Below, piece by piece: positions 7,272-14,503 of a stretch of DNA of 64,000 nucleotides (the stretch's first letter is position 1; each line of letters starts with the position of its first letter). The position numbers were made by a program, and so were the translations under genes. The DNA comes from Caribbeanibacter sp964518305 (GTDB lineage: Bacteria; Gemmatimonadota; Gemmatimonadetes; Palauibacterales; Palauibacteraceae), in NCBI GenBank assembly GCA_964518305.1, contig CAZFDK010000007.1, forward strand, positions 25,312 through 89,311, read 5' to 3'. Below the pieces are notes generated by a model that saw nothing but the letters and a program-made list of their open reading frames with translations, had not been told where the DNA came from and did not search any database.

Positions 7272-9476
7272 ATGTACCGCGAGCTTCTGGTTCCCGTCGA
7301 CAACTCGCAGCACTCCGACTGGGCCGTCGATCGGGCCATCGAGATCGCTGACCGCTTCGATGGCCATCTCACCGCCAGCCACGTTTACGCGGCCCGTCTC
7401 CACGACGTCCGTTTCCGCCAGCTCGAGGTCGGGCTCCCCGCCCGCTTCCAGGACCCCGAGGAGATCCGCCGCCAGCGGAAGGTCCACGACAAGCTGATCG
7501 AGAAGGGCCTCCAGCTCATTTCCGACAGTTTCCTGAACGAGGTCGCGGAGCGGTGCAGGGAGCGGGACGTGCCCATGACCCGCCAGCTCCTCGAGGGGAT
7601 CAACTACGAGGAGATCGTCAAGGAGACGAACCGGGGTGCCGGGCAGCTGCCCAGCCTCATCGGCTTCGACCGCAGCATCGCCGACAAGTACGACGGCGGC
7701 GACGACGTCCGCGGCGACGTGGAGGTCGACGACGAGGGCAACATCGTCGCCGAGGAGGAAAATCAGGAGGAGAAGGTCGCCGGCAGCTCGGGCCGCGACT
7801 ACGACCTGCTCGTCATCGGCGCCCACGGGATCGGCCGACAACCCCGCTCCCAGCTCGGGGGGGTTATCTCCCGGGTGGCCCGCGGCGTGAACAAAGACAT
7901 GCTCATGGTCCGGGAGGACTCGTCGCTGGAGAACGGCGAGTGGATGGTCTGCGTCGACGGGTCCGCCTACAGCTACCGGGCCATGAAGATGGCACTGGAG
8001 ATGGCGGACGAGTTCGGCGCCAAGCTCTACGTCTGCAGCTCCTTCGACGTCCAGTACCACCACGCTGTCTTCAACAACATCAAGGACGTCCTGTCCGCCC
8101 AGGCGTCGAAGGTCTTCAAGTTCGAAGAGCAGGAGGAGCTGCATAACAACGTCATCGACAAGGGTCTGCTCCGGCTGTCCCAGGCCAACATCAAGCGCGC
8201 CAAGAAGATGGCCGAAGAGTACCCGGACGTCCCGCTCGAGACCCAGGTCCTCATCGGCAAGCCCTTCCAGTCGATCCTCCAGTGGGCGGACGAGGTGGAG
8301 CCCTCCATGCTGTTCCTGGCCCGGCACGGCTCCCACCGCATCGATGGACCGGACCTCGGATCCAACGCCGACAACCTGCTCCGCATGGCCCCGTGCAACG
8401 TCATGCTCACCGGCACGGAGGGCGTGAACCCGGAGGACGTGCCCTGGATCGAGGAAGACGGAAAGAAGGGACTGGAGTGGGCGCCGGACGCCGAGGTTCG
8501 CATCCAGCGGGTACCGCCCTTCGCCATCGGCATCGCCCGGGACGCCGTGGAGGAGTACGTCCTGGAGCACTACGGCCCCGGATCCGAGTTCGCCGCAGCC
8601 TTCGTGGACGACTGGAAGCCGGGCCAGAATGGCGGCAACGGCTCCGGGCCCCAGAAGGCGCCGGGCCCGGACGATGCGCCGGAGGCGGCCGGCAACGGCG
8701 ACGGGCCGGCCGGGGGCGGGCAGATCACCCGCGAGGAGCTGCCGGTAGTCACCAACGAGCGCCTGGACGAGGCCATCGAGAAGCTGCTCCCCACCCACAT
8801 GCAGATGGTCATGGGGATCGGCGACGCCGAGGAGATCGCCCGTGCCGAGGTGAAGGCGGAGGAGGCCATGGAGCGGACGGTGGTCCACGGGCACGAGTCC
8901 GAGGACGATGAGGATCCTGAGCCCCCGCCGGTCACCGAGGAGTGCCCCTACACCGGCCACGAGCAGGAGCGGGAGCGGACGGAGTCCGACCCGGTGGTGT
9001 GGACGCACGAGGCCTTCGAGCGGCTCAAGCAGGTGCCGCTCATCCCCCGTCCGCTGGCTCGGAATACGGTGGAGAAGTTCGCCCGGGAGCGGGGCGACTG
9101 GCGGGTGACCACCGACCTCATGGACGAGAACAAGCAGGCCATGATCGACGCCGACACCTTCGACGTCGACACCATGCTCGTGATGTTCGAGAACATGAAG
9201 GCCAAGCAGGCGAAGGCAGAGGCCGCCGGCGCCGAGGGCCTGAGCCCGGAGATGGAGAAGTTCATCGAGGAGGCCAAGGAGAGCGGCGTCGAGAAGTGTC
9301 CGATCCGCGATGTGGCGGAGGAGGCGGAGGAGTCGGACGACTGCCCCGTGGACTACGACATGGCCACCCCCGACCAGGCGGAGGAGGCCATCGAGGCCTA
9401 CATGGAGGCGGAGTCGGAGGACGGCGGAGACGGAAGCGCGGGCGGCGACGGAGAGAGGGAAGGCGGGTCCGGGTGA
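7272..9476 (+). CDS. double universal-stress protein with PCP_red-like domains
   Basis: A large, acidic, cytoplasmic 734-aa protein. Residues 1 to about 215 form a first USP domain (YRELLVPVDNSQHSDWAVD) with a long helical insertion; about 222-380 form a second (EWMVCVDGSAYSYRAMKMAL to CNVMLTG). Residues about 402-440 (WAPDAEVRIQRVPPFAIG) and about 575-625 (WTHEAFERLKQVPLIPRP) both look like PCP_red domains. A Gly/Pro linker lies between, and the acidic tail has several Cys-Pro pairs (ECPYTG, KCPIRD, DCPVDY) that might bind metal. ATG 7272 begins the USP fold; an earlier in-frame start is not convincing. Its stop overlaps the radical SAM gene (GTGA). The architecture is far from a normal 140-aa USP. 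Confidence 0.8.
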   Translation: MYRELLVPVDNSQHSDWAVDRAIEIADRFDGHLTASHVYAARLHDVRFRQLEVGLPARFQDPEEIRRQRKVHDKLIEKGLQLISDSFLNEVAERCRERDVPMTRQLLEGINYEEIVKETNRGAGQLPSLIGFDRSIADKYDGGDDVRGDVEVDDEGNIVAEEENQEEKVAGSSGRDYDLLVIGAHGIGRQPRSQLGGVISRVARGVNKDMLMVREDSSLENGEWMVCVDGSAYSYRAMKMALEMADEFGAKLYVCSSFDVQYHHAVFNNIKDVLSAQASKVFKFEEQEELHNNVIDKGLLRLSQANIKRAKKMAEEYPDVPLETQVLIGKPFQSILQWADEVEPSMLFLARHGSHRIDGPDLGSNADNLLRMAPCNVMLTGTEGVNPEDVPWIEEDGKKGLEWAPDAEVRIQRVPPFAIGIARDAVEEYVLEHYGPGSEFAAAFVDDWKPGQNGGNGSGPQKAPGPDDAPEAAGNGDGPAGGGQITREELPVVTNERLDEAIEKLLPTHMQMVMGIGDAEEIARAEVKAEEAMERTVVHGHESEDDEDPEPPPVTEECPYTGHEQERERTESDPVVWTHEAFERLKQVPLIPRPLARNTVEKFARERGDWRVTTDLMDENKQAMIDADTFDVDTMLVMFENMKAKQAKAEAAGAEGLSPEMEKFIEEAKESGVEKCPIRDVAEEAEESDDCPVDYDMATPDQAEEAIEAYMEAESEDGGDGSAGGDGEREGGSG

Positions 9477-10927
9477 GCGAGACGGGGTCCAGCAGCGGGT
9501 CCGGAGTGGACTTCGGGGAGGGGGACGGCTTCCCATCCGCCTACCGGGAGGCGTGGGAGTCCGGCTCCGCGGGGGAGCGCCCGGCGGCTGCGGACGTGGA
9601 CGCCGCGGAGCCCTCCGACGGCGATCTGCCGCACGTGGTGGCGTGGAACCTCACGGCCCGCTGCAACCTGGAGTGCCCCCACTGCTACATCTCGGCCGGC
9701 TCGTGGCGCTCCGACGGTGACGACCTCTCCACGGAGGAGGTCCGCCGCATCACCGACCAGGTGCTGGCGGTGAACCCGTCGCCCATGTTCGTGCTGACCG
9801 GGGGCGAGCCCCTCGTTCGCGACGACCTGGAGGAGATCGCTCGCTACGCATCGGAGCGTGGCGCCACCGTCGTGGTCGGCACCAACGGCACGCTCCTTAC
9901 CCGGGACCGGATCGCCTCGCTGAAGGACGCCGGCGTCCGCGGGGTGGCGATCAGCGTCGACTCGCTGGACCCGGGGTACCACGACCGCTTCCGCCGGGGG
10001 AGCGGAGCGCTGGAGCAGACGCTCTCTGCCGTGGAGCGGCTCCGAGAGGGGCGCCTCGACTTCGTCGTCCAGACCACCCTCACCCGGGCGAACCGGGAGG
10101 AGATCCCGGCTCTGGCGGAGTGGGCGGCGGAGCAGGGGGCCGTGTGCTTCAACCTGTACTTCCTTGTGGGCACCGGCCGGGGCGAGGGCATGACCGACGA
10201 CGGTCGGCTCACCGGCCTCTCGCCGGAGGAGAACGAGGAGGTGCTGGCGGAGCTGGCCGAGCTCCAGCGGGAGTACAGGGGACGGCTCATGATCCGCTCC
10301 AAGTGCCAGCCCCAGCTCATGCGCCACGTGCACCAGCGAGATCCGGACTCGCCACTCCTCAATTACCGTACTCGCTGTCCCTGCGGCGTCCAGTACTGCC
10401 GGATCACGCCGGAGGGGAAGGTCACCCCCTGTCCGTACATGCCGGAGGTGGCGGGCGATCTGCAGGAGGAGAGCTTCGCGGAAATATGGCGGGGGTCGGA
10501 GCTCTTCCGGCGGCTGCGGGAGGAGAGCCTCGGCGGGAAATGCGGGCGCTGCGCCTACCGGGAGCTCTGCGGCGGCTGCCGCGCCCGGGCCCACGCCGAA
10601 ACCGGCGACCCGCTGGGACCCGACCGATCGTGCGCCTACGAGCCGGAGGGCGAGGAGGAGGCGATCCAGCCTCCGCGGGAGGTGACCTACGGCGAATCCG
10701 CGGACCGGGAGCTGCCGTGGACGGAGGACGCCGAGCAGCGGCTCCAGCGGGTGCCCTCCTTCGTGCGTGGCGTGGTGGCGAATCGCCTCGAGGACTACGC
10801 GCGTCGGAAGGGGGAGCGCCGGGTCACCGCCGATCTCATGACCCGGGTTCGGAAGGAGATGCCCATCGACTTTTCCGAGCGCATGCCCTTCTTCGCTCGC
10901 GACGGCGAGGGGGACGGCGGTGATTGA
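9473..10927 (+). CDS. radical SAM/SPASM protein with C-terminal PCP_red-like domain
   Basis: A 484-aa radical SAM enzyme. The cluster motif is C64-x3-C68-x2-C71 (CNLECPHC), followed by the TGGEPL SAM-binding segment. A SPASM-type Cys-rich region follows (CPCGVQYC, PCPYMPE, KCGRCAYRELCGGC), which would hold one or two auxiliary 4Fe-4S clusters. Overall it resembles the NirJ/AhbC/AhbD heme-modifying branch and peptide-maturing enzymes. Residues about 413-470 add a PCP_red-like domain (WTEDAEQRLQRVPSFVRG), nearly the same motif as in the zinc-ribbon protein at 4401. GTG 9473 overlaps the USP stop, and its end overlaps the bd-like gene by eight bases. A role in making a cofactor for that oxidase is inferred from coupling. 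Confidence 0.85.
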   Translation: MSETGSSSGSGVDFGEGDGFPSAYREAWESGSAGERPAAADVDAAEPSDGDLPHVVAWNLTARCNLECPHCYISAGSWRSDGDDLSTEEVRRITDQVLAVNPSPMFVLTGGEPLVRDDLEEIARYASERGATVVVGTNGTLLTRDRIASLKDAGVRGVAISVDSLDPGYHDRFRRGSGALEQTLSAVERLREGRLDFVVQTTLTRANREEIPALAEWAAEQGAVCFNLYFLVGTGRGEGMTDDGRLTGLSPEENEEVLAELAELQREYRGRLMIRSKCQPQLMRHVHQRDPDSPLLNYRTRCPCGVQYCRITPEGKVTPCPYMPEVAGDLQEESFAEIWRGSELFRRLREESLGGKCGRCAYRELCGGCRARAHAETGDPLGPDRSCAYEPEGEEEAIQPPREVTYGESADRELPWTEDAEQRLQRVPSFVRGVVANRLEDYARRKGERRVTADLMTRVRKEMPIDFSERMPFFARDGEGDGGD

Positions 10928-12788
10928 GCCGGGTGTCGGGGTCCGTCTCCCGCGAACCCGCCCCTCGCGCCGCGCCGGGGTCGTCGCGGCGGCGCTGCTG
11001 GCCCTGATCGTCTTCGCAGAGCCGGCCCTGGCCCAGCAGACGGAGCAGGTCTACGGCGACTTCCCGGTGGTGGGCCCGCGGGGAGCGGTCTGGATCGCCG
11101 CCCAGCTGCACCTGATGTTCGCCGCTTTCGTCCTGGGCGTCCCGATGTTCGCCGTGGTGGTGGAGGGCATCGGGATGTGGACGGGGGAGAAGCGCTACGA
11201 CCGGCTCTCCAAGGAGTTCACCCGCCTCCTGCTGGTGGCCTACAGCGCCACCGCCATCTGGGGCGCGGTGCTGGTCTTCTTCCTCTCCACGCTCTACCCC
11301 ACCTTCTGGCGCCACCTGACCGAGGTGTTCGCCCCGACGATGTGGCTGTATNNNNNNNNNNACGCGGGGCTCTTCTTCTTCGAGTCCTTCACCCTCTACG
11401 TCTACTACTACGGGTGGGACCGGATGAAGGAGGGGGCGAAGAAGAAGCTCCACCTGGGGCTCGGCGTGCTGCTCAACGTATGGGGGACGCTGGTTCTCTT
11501 CATCGCCGACTCGTGGCTCAGCTACATGATGAGCCCGCCGTCGGAGATGACGGCACAGACCGCGCCCGCCAGCGTGGATCTGTGGAACGCAGTGATGAAC
11601 ATCACGTGGATGCCCATCAACATCCATCGGCTCATCGCCAACGTGGTCTTCGGTGGAGCCATCGTGGGCGCCTATGCCGCCTACCGCTTCCTGGCGGCCG
11701 ACTCCGACGAGAAACGGGCCCATTACGACTGGATGGGCTACGTGGGGAACTTCATCGCCATCGCCGCCCTGCTGGTCCTCCCCTTCGCCGGCTACTGGCT
11801 GGGCCGGGAGATCTACGCCTACGACCAGGCGATGGGGATCACGATGATGGGCGGCTTCATGAGCTGGCTGTGGATCATCCAGGCCTTCCTCATCGGGGTC
11901 CTCTTCCTGGCGGGCAACTACTACCTGTGGACCGGCATGGGGCGGATCCCCGGCGCCGAGCGATTCCAGAAATACACGAAGTACCTCCTGGCGGTGCTGC
12001 TCATCGGCTTCGTCGTGTGGGCCACGCCGCACACGATGATCGCCAGCCGACAGGAGCTGGCGGCCATGGGCGGGAGCCACCATCCCTTCCTGAACGTCCT
12101 GGGGGTGATGAGCGCCAAGAACACGGCCGTGAACTTCATGATCCTGGCGACCTTCATCTCGTTCATGCTCTACCGGCGGGCCAACAAGGTCCCCACGGTG
12201 GACTGGGCGAAGGCCGGCACCTGGGTGCAGGGGGCGGCCGTGGCCGTGGCCGCTGCGGTGGTGCTCTTCTACGGCGTCTACGGCTACTTCGTCACCGCCG
12301 AGGTGCGCATCGGATTCAGCGTCTACCAGGTCCTCTCGGTCCTCGCCGCCATGATCTTCGTGGTGGGAGTCGACGTGGCCATGATGCGCGGGGCCGAGAG
12401 CCGTGGGAGCATCCGGTGGGGCGAGATGCCGGAGCGCTCCCAGTACGCCCTCTTCATCCTGGCGGTGACGTTCACCTGGCTCATGGGGCTCATGGGCTTC
12501 GCCCGAAGCGGCATCCGTCAGCACTGGCACGTCTACCAGACGGTGCGGGACACCAGCAGCCAGGCGGCCACCCCGGCCCTGGGACACGCCGCGATCATGA
12601 TCAGCGTCTGCGTCCTGATCTTCCTGGGCCTTGTGGGCGTGATCTTCTGGCTCGGCACGCTGGCCGAGGAGCCCACCGGCGGCGGGAGCGCGAAGGCCGT
12701 CGAAGACGGAGGGGAGGGGGGCGGCCCGGACGAGGGCGCCGCCGAGTCGGGACCGCGGCTGGGATCGGCGGAGGAGCAGGTGGCCTGA
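10920..12788 (+). CDS. cytochrome bd-like oxidase subunit I (CydA-like), no CydB
   Basis: A polytopic membrane protein of about 622 aa with an N-terminal signal-like segment, in the CydA superfamily. H64 (AAQLHLMFA) corresponds to the N-terminal heme ligand, E155 (GLFFFESF) to the conserved TM glutamate, GWDRM follows as in CydA, and H236 (INIHRLIAN) corresponds to the second heme histidine. I cannot find the GRQPW-type Q-loop motif for quinol oxidation, and no cydB follows. Extra helices at the C-terminus replace it. Similar bd-like proteins are known from nitrite oxidisers and other phyla. A ten-N gap at 11352-11361 leaves the frame open. The next genes encode c-type cytochromes, pointing to non-quinol electron partners. 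Confidence 0.8.
   Translation: MIEPGVGVRLPRTRPSRRAGVVAAALLALIVFAEPALAQQTEQVYGDFPVVGPRGAVWIAAQLHLMFAAFVLGVPMFAVVVEGIGMWTGEKRYDRLSKEFTRLLLVAYSATAIWGAVLVFFLSTLYPTFWRHLTEVFAPTMWLYXXXXAGLFFFESFTLYVYYYGWDRMKEGAKKKLHLGLGVLLNVWGTLVLFIADSWLSYMMSPPSEMTAQTAPASVDLWNAVMNITWMPINIHRLIANVVFGGAIVGAYAAYRFLAADSDEKRAHYDWMGYVGNFIAIAALLVLPFAGYWLGREIYAYDQAMGITMMGGFMSWLWIIQAFLIGVLFLAGNYYLWTGMGRIPGAERFQKYTKYLLAVLLIGFVVWATPHTMIASRQELAAMGGSHHPFLNVLGVMSAKNTAVNFMILATFISFMLYRRANKVPTVDWAKAGTWVQGAAVAVAAAVVLFYGVYGYFVTAEVRIGFSVYQVLSVLAAMIFVVGVDVAMMRGAESRGSIRWGEMPERSQYALFILAVTFTWLMGLMGFARSGIRQHWHVYQTVRDTSSQAATPALGHAAIMISVCVLIFLGLVGVIFWLGTLAEEPTGGGSAKAVEDGGEGGGPDEGAAESGPRLGSAEEQVA
11352..11361. other. assembly gap (10 N) inside the bd-like gene
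   Basis: Ten undetermined bases. The reading frame before and after the gap agrees (Leu-Tyr, gap, Ala-Gly-Leu-Phe), so the true length is 10 or differs from it by a multiple of three. The missing residues lie just before the conserved TM glutamate. Confidence 0.97.
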
Positions 12789-12789
12789 C

Positions 12790-13626
12790 ATGTGGAAGAC
12801 GAACCTGAAGATCGTGGGCACCGTCCTGATCACGCTCGGCGTCTACACGGGGATCTCGAACGTCATCCCCCAGGTGGAGTCACAGGTGCCGGAGCGGGTC
12901 GAGGTCGGACCGAACACCTCGCCGCAGCAGCTGGTGAGCATGGGCGAGAATATCTACCGGGGCGCCGGCGGGTGTGAGGCGTGCCACGGCCTCGGAACGC
13001 GGGCCCCGACTCTGCTGGGCGAGATCGGAAACCGCTGCGGCGAGCGGCGGCCGGAGATGAGCTGCAAGGAGTACCTCCACGAGTCCCTGGTGGAGCCGCG
13101 AGCGTTCGTGGTGGAGGGCTTCCAGCCCATCATGCCCGCCATGGACGCCCAGCTCAGTCCGGGTCAGATCTGGGCTCTGGTGGCCTTCCTTCAGAGCCAG
13201 GGTGGAGAGGTGACGGTCACGTCCGACGACCTGGCCTCGGCCGGGAGCGGCACGGGCGGCCCGGCCTCAGGCGGCGAATCCGGTCCCTCCGCCGGCGGGA
13301 GCGGGCCCTCGGCCGACGCGGGCAGTGGCGGTGCCTCGGAGCCCCGCGCCCTGGCCCGGGAGTACGGGTGTCTGTCCTGCCATCAGCTCGACGGCAGCGG
13401 CGGTGTGACGGCACCGCCTTTCGAGGCCATCCGGGAGCAGGGGCACCCGGAAGAGTACATCCGCCGTTCGATCCTCCAGCCCGACGCCGACACAGCCAGC
13501 GGTTACTCGAAAGACTACAGCCAGTTCGCCGGCACCATGCTCGGCAACTTCGACCAGCGACTCAGCGACGCCGAGCTCCGGACCTTCGTGGGCTGGCTCT
13601 CCGCGGGGGGGAGCGAGGGGTCGTGA
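12790..13626 (+). CDS. membrane-anchored diheme cytochrome c
   Basis: A 278-aa protein with an uncleaved N-terminal helix (about residues 7-27) and two covalent heme sites, C62-x2-C65-H66 and C194-x2-C197-H198. The two cytochrome domains are separated by a Gly/Ser/Pro-rich linker at about 140-180, so the second head is probably mobile. Candidate Met ligands occur after each site (PIMPAM, TMLGNF). It starts one base after the bd-like stop and is therefore probably its direct periplasmic electron partner. Confidence 0.88.
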   Translation: MWKTNLKIVGTVLITLGVYTGISNVIPQVESQVPERVEVGPNTSPQQLVSMGENIYRGAGGCEACHGLGTRAPTLLGEIGNRCGERRPEMSCKEYLHESLVEPRAFVVEGFQPIMPAMDAQLSPGQIWALVAFLQSQGGEVTVTSDDLASAGSGTGGPASGGESGPSAGGSGPSADAGSGGASEPRALAREYGCLSCHQLDGSGGVTAPPFEAIREQGHPEEYIRRSILQPDADTASGYSKDYSQFAGTMLGNFDQRLSDAELRTFVGWLSAGGSEGS

Positions 13627-13657
13627 GCGTTCGAAGCCGGAGGCAGGAGGTGAGCCG

Positions 13658-14503
13658 ATGAGCGGGCCGGAGAAGGTGCGGGAGTGGGTCGAACACCCCT
13701 TCTGGGCCACGGCGCTGGTCCTCGTCCTGGCCTACGCGCTGATCCGGTATGGCATCCCCCACGTCCCGCCGCTGTTCGGGGTGTCCAGCGCGCCGGTGCC
13801 GAACTCGGTGGTGCTCCAGTACATGGTTTCGGTCTTCCTGGCGCTGATGCTCTACGTGAGCGCCAACGAGGAGCGGTGGGAGCGGTTCAGGGAGCCGATC
13901 CACGTCCTCCTGGCGGATCCGGACCTGGGCTGGCTCAGGGTGGCAGTGCTGGTTACGGCGATGGCGCTGACGGGCTGGCTCACCTACGCCAACGTCCGCC
14001 CGAGCTACGGCGCGCCGGCGGCCCTCCGCTCCATCCATCCCGCGCCGCCGGATCAGATCCAGTTCGAGGGCGAGACGCTCCGGCTCTCGCAGCTCCAGAA
14101 CCCGCTGCGGGAGGAGGGCAACCTGCAGGAGCACTACGAACGGGGCGCCGAGATCTACGCCGAGAACTGCGTTCCCTGCCACGGTGACCGCCTCGACGGC
14201 CAGGGCCATTTCGCCAACGCCTTCAACCCGGCGCCGCTGGATCTCACCTCGGGCGGAAATCTGCCGCAGCTCTCCGAGAGCTTCGTCTTCTGGCGTATCG
14301 CCAAGGGCGGCCCGGGACTACCGCCGGAGGGGACGCCGTGGAACTCGGCCATGCCGGCATGGGAGGGAGTGCTGAGCCAGCGGGAGATCTGGTCCGTGAT
14401 CGTCTACCTGTACGAGCAGACGGGCTTCACCCCGCGATCCACGGGTGGGCACGGCGGCGGCGAGGCCGCGGGCCCGGAGTCCGCGGCAGAGGGGGCGTCG
14501 TGA
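13658..14503 (+). CDS. membrane cytochrome c, monoheme, with three-helix N-terminus
   Basis: Residues 1 to about 115 contain three hydrophobic segments; residues about 150-260 form one cytochrome c domain with C171-x2-C174-H175 and a downstream SAMPAW segment offering the Met ligand. The layout resembles a membrane-spanning cytochrome such as cbb3 subunit III or a bd-associated cytochrome, but it is not a standard family. It lies 31 bases after the diheme cytochrome, and its stop overlaps the next GTG. Likely carries electrons on the periplasmic face of the same complex. Confidence 0.85.
   Translation: MSGPEKVREWVEHPFWATALVLVLAYALIRYGIPHVPPLFGVSSAPVPNSVVLQYMVSVFLALMLYVSANEERWERFREPIHVLLADPDLGWLRVAVLVTAMALTGWLTYANVRPSYGAPAALRSIHPAPPDQIQFEGETLRLSQLQNPLREEGNLQEHYERGAEIYAENCVPCHGDRLDGQGHFANAFNPAPLDLTSGGNLPQLSESFVFWRIAKGGPGLPPEGTPWNSAMPAWEGVLSQREIWSVIVYLYEQTGFTPRSTGGHGGGEAAGPESAAEGAS

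Noticed and set aside
7164..9536. A 790-codon open frame on the minus strand opposite the USP gene
   Set aside because: It is a codon-bias shadow in GC-rich DNA: low-complexity His/Leu/Gly-rich product, no motif, and the plus strand encodes clear USP domains.
4401..10927. Bacteriochlorophyll synthesis cluster, suggested by the PCP_red domain
   Set aside because: No BchL, BchN or BchB core and no other photosynthesis gene is present; only the small domain is shared.
10920..12788. Standard cytochrome bd quinol oxidase (CydAB)
   Set aside because: No CydB follows and the quinol-loop motif is not seen.
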